From: Bacillus sp. AFS088145 | GTDB lineage: Bacteria > Bacillota > Bacilli > Bacillales > Bacillaceae_G | DNA length: 64,000 bases | Direction: 5' to 3' | Assembly (NCBI RefSeq): GCF_002564465.1 | Contig: NZ_NUUX01000021.1 | Coordinates: forward strand, 219,701 to 283,700 | Shown here: positions 63,962 to 64,000 of the stretch, one piece after another | Layout of the letters: the number at the start of each line of letters is the position of its first letter | Numbering within the stretch: position 1 is the first letter of the stretch | Notes under the pieces: model-generated | Told to the model about the DNA's origin: nothing | The model's database searches: none | Seen by the model: the letters and a program-made list of their open reading frames with translations, nothing else | Made by a program: the position numbers and the translations under genes

Positions 63962-64000
63962 CTTGTGATTTTAGTTTAATATCACTAATAAAAAAATAAG

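Overview
The window comes from a low-GC Firmicute of the family Bacillaceae. The evidence is the strong AAGGAGG-type ribosome binding sites, sigma-A promoters, the conserved secG-carboxylesterase-rnr-smpB-ssrA order, the cotJABC spore genes, and a tmRNA tag (GKNNNFSLAA) very close to that of the Bacillus cereus group. Several blocks match Bacillus subtilis loci (yhgDE, ywrABCD, cydABCD, ycnIJ, ycgQR, yceCDGH, yfiYZ-yfhA-yusV) in a different arrangement. I cannot name the species from the sequence alone. No tRNA, rRNA, CRISPR array, prophage or intact insertion sequence was seen.

Layout. 1-8135 is core: small membrane proteins, a monoacylglycerol-lipase-like hydrolase, secG, a DinB protein, the carboxylesterase, RNase R, SmpB and tmRNA. 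8142-12140 is accessory: a secreted protein of unknown function with no ribosome binding site abuts an InlB-repeat surface protein that starts inside a repeat unit, which looks like a rearrangement junction. An XRE-TPR regulator follows. 12146-20284 holds two TetR-controlled export modules (TetR/DHA2 MFS pump/SDR, and TetR/YhgE), with an alanine-type sodium symporter between them. 20526-29354 is one long co-directional cluster: Lrp regulator, a five-gene oligopeptide ABC importer, gamma-glutamyltransferase and a two-subunit chromate-type transporter. 29646-35544 is the cytochrome bd operon with its ABC exporter. 35561-36740 is a ring-cleaving dioxygenase behind a textbook MhqR operator. 36928-39640 holds an amine oxidase and cotJABC.

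40161-46774 (minus strand) is a metal-handling cluster: HupE-like protein, YcgR, YcgQ, a membrane protein with a cupredoxin-like domain that appears to have lost its copper ligands, YcnJ and YcnI. Its likely promoter carries a palindrome that fills the -35/-10 spacer. Divergent from it is a 2448-residue secreted mosaic protein with an intact PHP-type metal site. 55075-59525 is a tellurite/stress (ter) cluster with two TerD proteins, a small HTH protein, YceG and TelA, and a likely ECF-sigma promoter. The window ends with a Fur-controlled siderophore importer in which one permease gene carries a single-base frameshift.

The least explained structure is a pair of diverged intergenic elements (39831-40105 and 54720-54935). 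They share an approximately 105-base leader followed by a degenerate tandem array of about 20-base units built on TTTAATTGC. I know of no named family that matches them.
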